Source of the DNA: Armadillidium nasatum
Lineage: Eukaryota; Arthropoda; Malacostraca; Isopoda; Armadillidiidae
Direction of reading: 5' to 3'
Assembly: GCA_009176605.1 (NCBI GenBank)
Contig: SEYY01000476.1
Location: 91,665-155,664, forward strand
Length of the DNA: 64,000 nt
The notes below the pieces were generated by a model. It had not been told where the DNA came from. It searched no databases and worked only from the letters and a program-made list of their open reading frames with translations. Of this stretch, positions 60,172 through 64,000 are shown in pieces. Each line of letters begins with the position of its first letter. The stretch's first letter is position 1. A program made the position numbers and the translations under genes.

Positions 60172-60288
60172 TGCTTAATTGTATATCAGTGCGGTGCGTG
60201 CGGTGCGCTAGTTTAGCTTTTGGTGCGGGGCGGTGCGGTACACTGCATTTTGCTTCCGGTGCGGTGCGGTGCAGAAAATTCCGGAGCT

Positions 60289-60290
<2 letters not shown>
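60172..60290 (+). mobile_element. Short GCGGTGC-repeat element (type 2), second copy
   Basis: TGCGGTGCGTGCGGTGCGC, GGGGCGGTGCGG and CCGGTGCGGTGCGGTGC blocks separated by TTTAGCTTTT and CACTGCATTTTGCTT spacers. (TA)n on both sides. Confidence 0.6.

Positions 60291-60379
<89 letters not shown>
60291..60379. repeat. (TA)n microsatellite at the 3' end of LINE A11
   Basis: Abuts the 3' terminus of the minus-strand near-full-length LINE A. Confidence 0.98.

Positions 60380-64000
<3,621 letters not shown>

Overview
The window is AT-rich, intron- and transposon-dense animal DNA, most likely from an arthropod. A crustacean or chelicerate would fit the jockey-type LINEs, the copia, hAT and Penelope families and the (TA)n density, but the sequence alone does not prove the species. 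There is no operon structure, rRNA, tRNA or CRISPR. About thirty (TA)n microsatellite tracts of roughly 90-400 bp cover several kilobases, and many translate into meaningless Tyr-Ile repeats.

The only host gene I can name is TMEM65 on the minus strand. Two consecutive 3' coding exons (55390-55593 and 47437-47559) join in phase 0 across a 7.8-kb intron and encode the last 108 residues. The intron is built largely of inserted elements. A second, unidentified candidate exon with good splice sites lies on the plus strand at 11913-12217.

The rest is mobile DNA. LINE family 'A' (jockey-like) has eleven copies: 3322-5441, 7795-8690, 18093-21107, 26859-29655, 34000-35290, 39755-41971, 44641-45335, 52771-53537, 53538-54470, 56275-56752 and 60380-63442. 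LINE family 'B' has three copies, and one is split by a nested LINE A. There is one LINE 'C' (51418-52683), an RTE-like tail (2655-3190) and a CR1/L2-like tail (11333-11770). DNA transposons are an almost intact Buster-type hAT with TIRs and an 8-bp target duplication (22050-24894), a Tigger-like MITE (46828-47286), one other hAT end, and two unclassified transposon ORF relics. A Penelope-like element with GIY-YIG endonuclease lies at 25636-26600. Fossil LTR elements are a Ty3/gypsy integrase piece, two BEL/Pao pieces and a Ty1/copia element cut by an assembly gap.

Region by region: 1-8.7 kb is LINE B, gypsy, RTE-like, LINE A and an unclassified transposon. 8.7-12.5 kb is AAT-rich spacer plus the candidate exon. 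12.5-21.7 kb is LINE B with nested LINE A. 21.8-29.7 kb is hAT, Penelope and LINE A. 31.99-37.7 kb is a 267-nt foldback followed by a G/T-rich degenerate satellite with higher-order repeats, interrupted by BEL plus LINE A. 37.7-42.2 kb is BEL/Pao, LINE A and a hAT end. 42.2-47.3 kb is AT-rich spacer with an old LINE A and the MITE. 47.4-55.6 kb is the TMEM65 3' end. 55.8-63.5 kb holds short CpG-rich hexamer elements, copia and a near-full-length LINE A.

The strongest new-looking signals are these: (1) three unrelated LINE families are bounded by (TA)n, usually on both sides, suggesting (TA)n is a preferred landing site; (2) LINE A copies keep a 9-bp stem at the 3' terminus with compensatory changes, a likely reverse-transcriptase recognition hairpin; (3) short CpG-rich hexamer-repeat elements with AGTGATGG-like ends are sandwiched between (TA)n tracts; (4) a 14-mer with a hammerhead-like GAAA is shared by the Penelope tail and a 229-bp foldback inside the TMEM65 intron.
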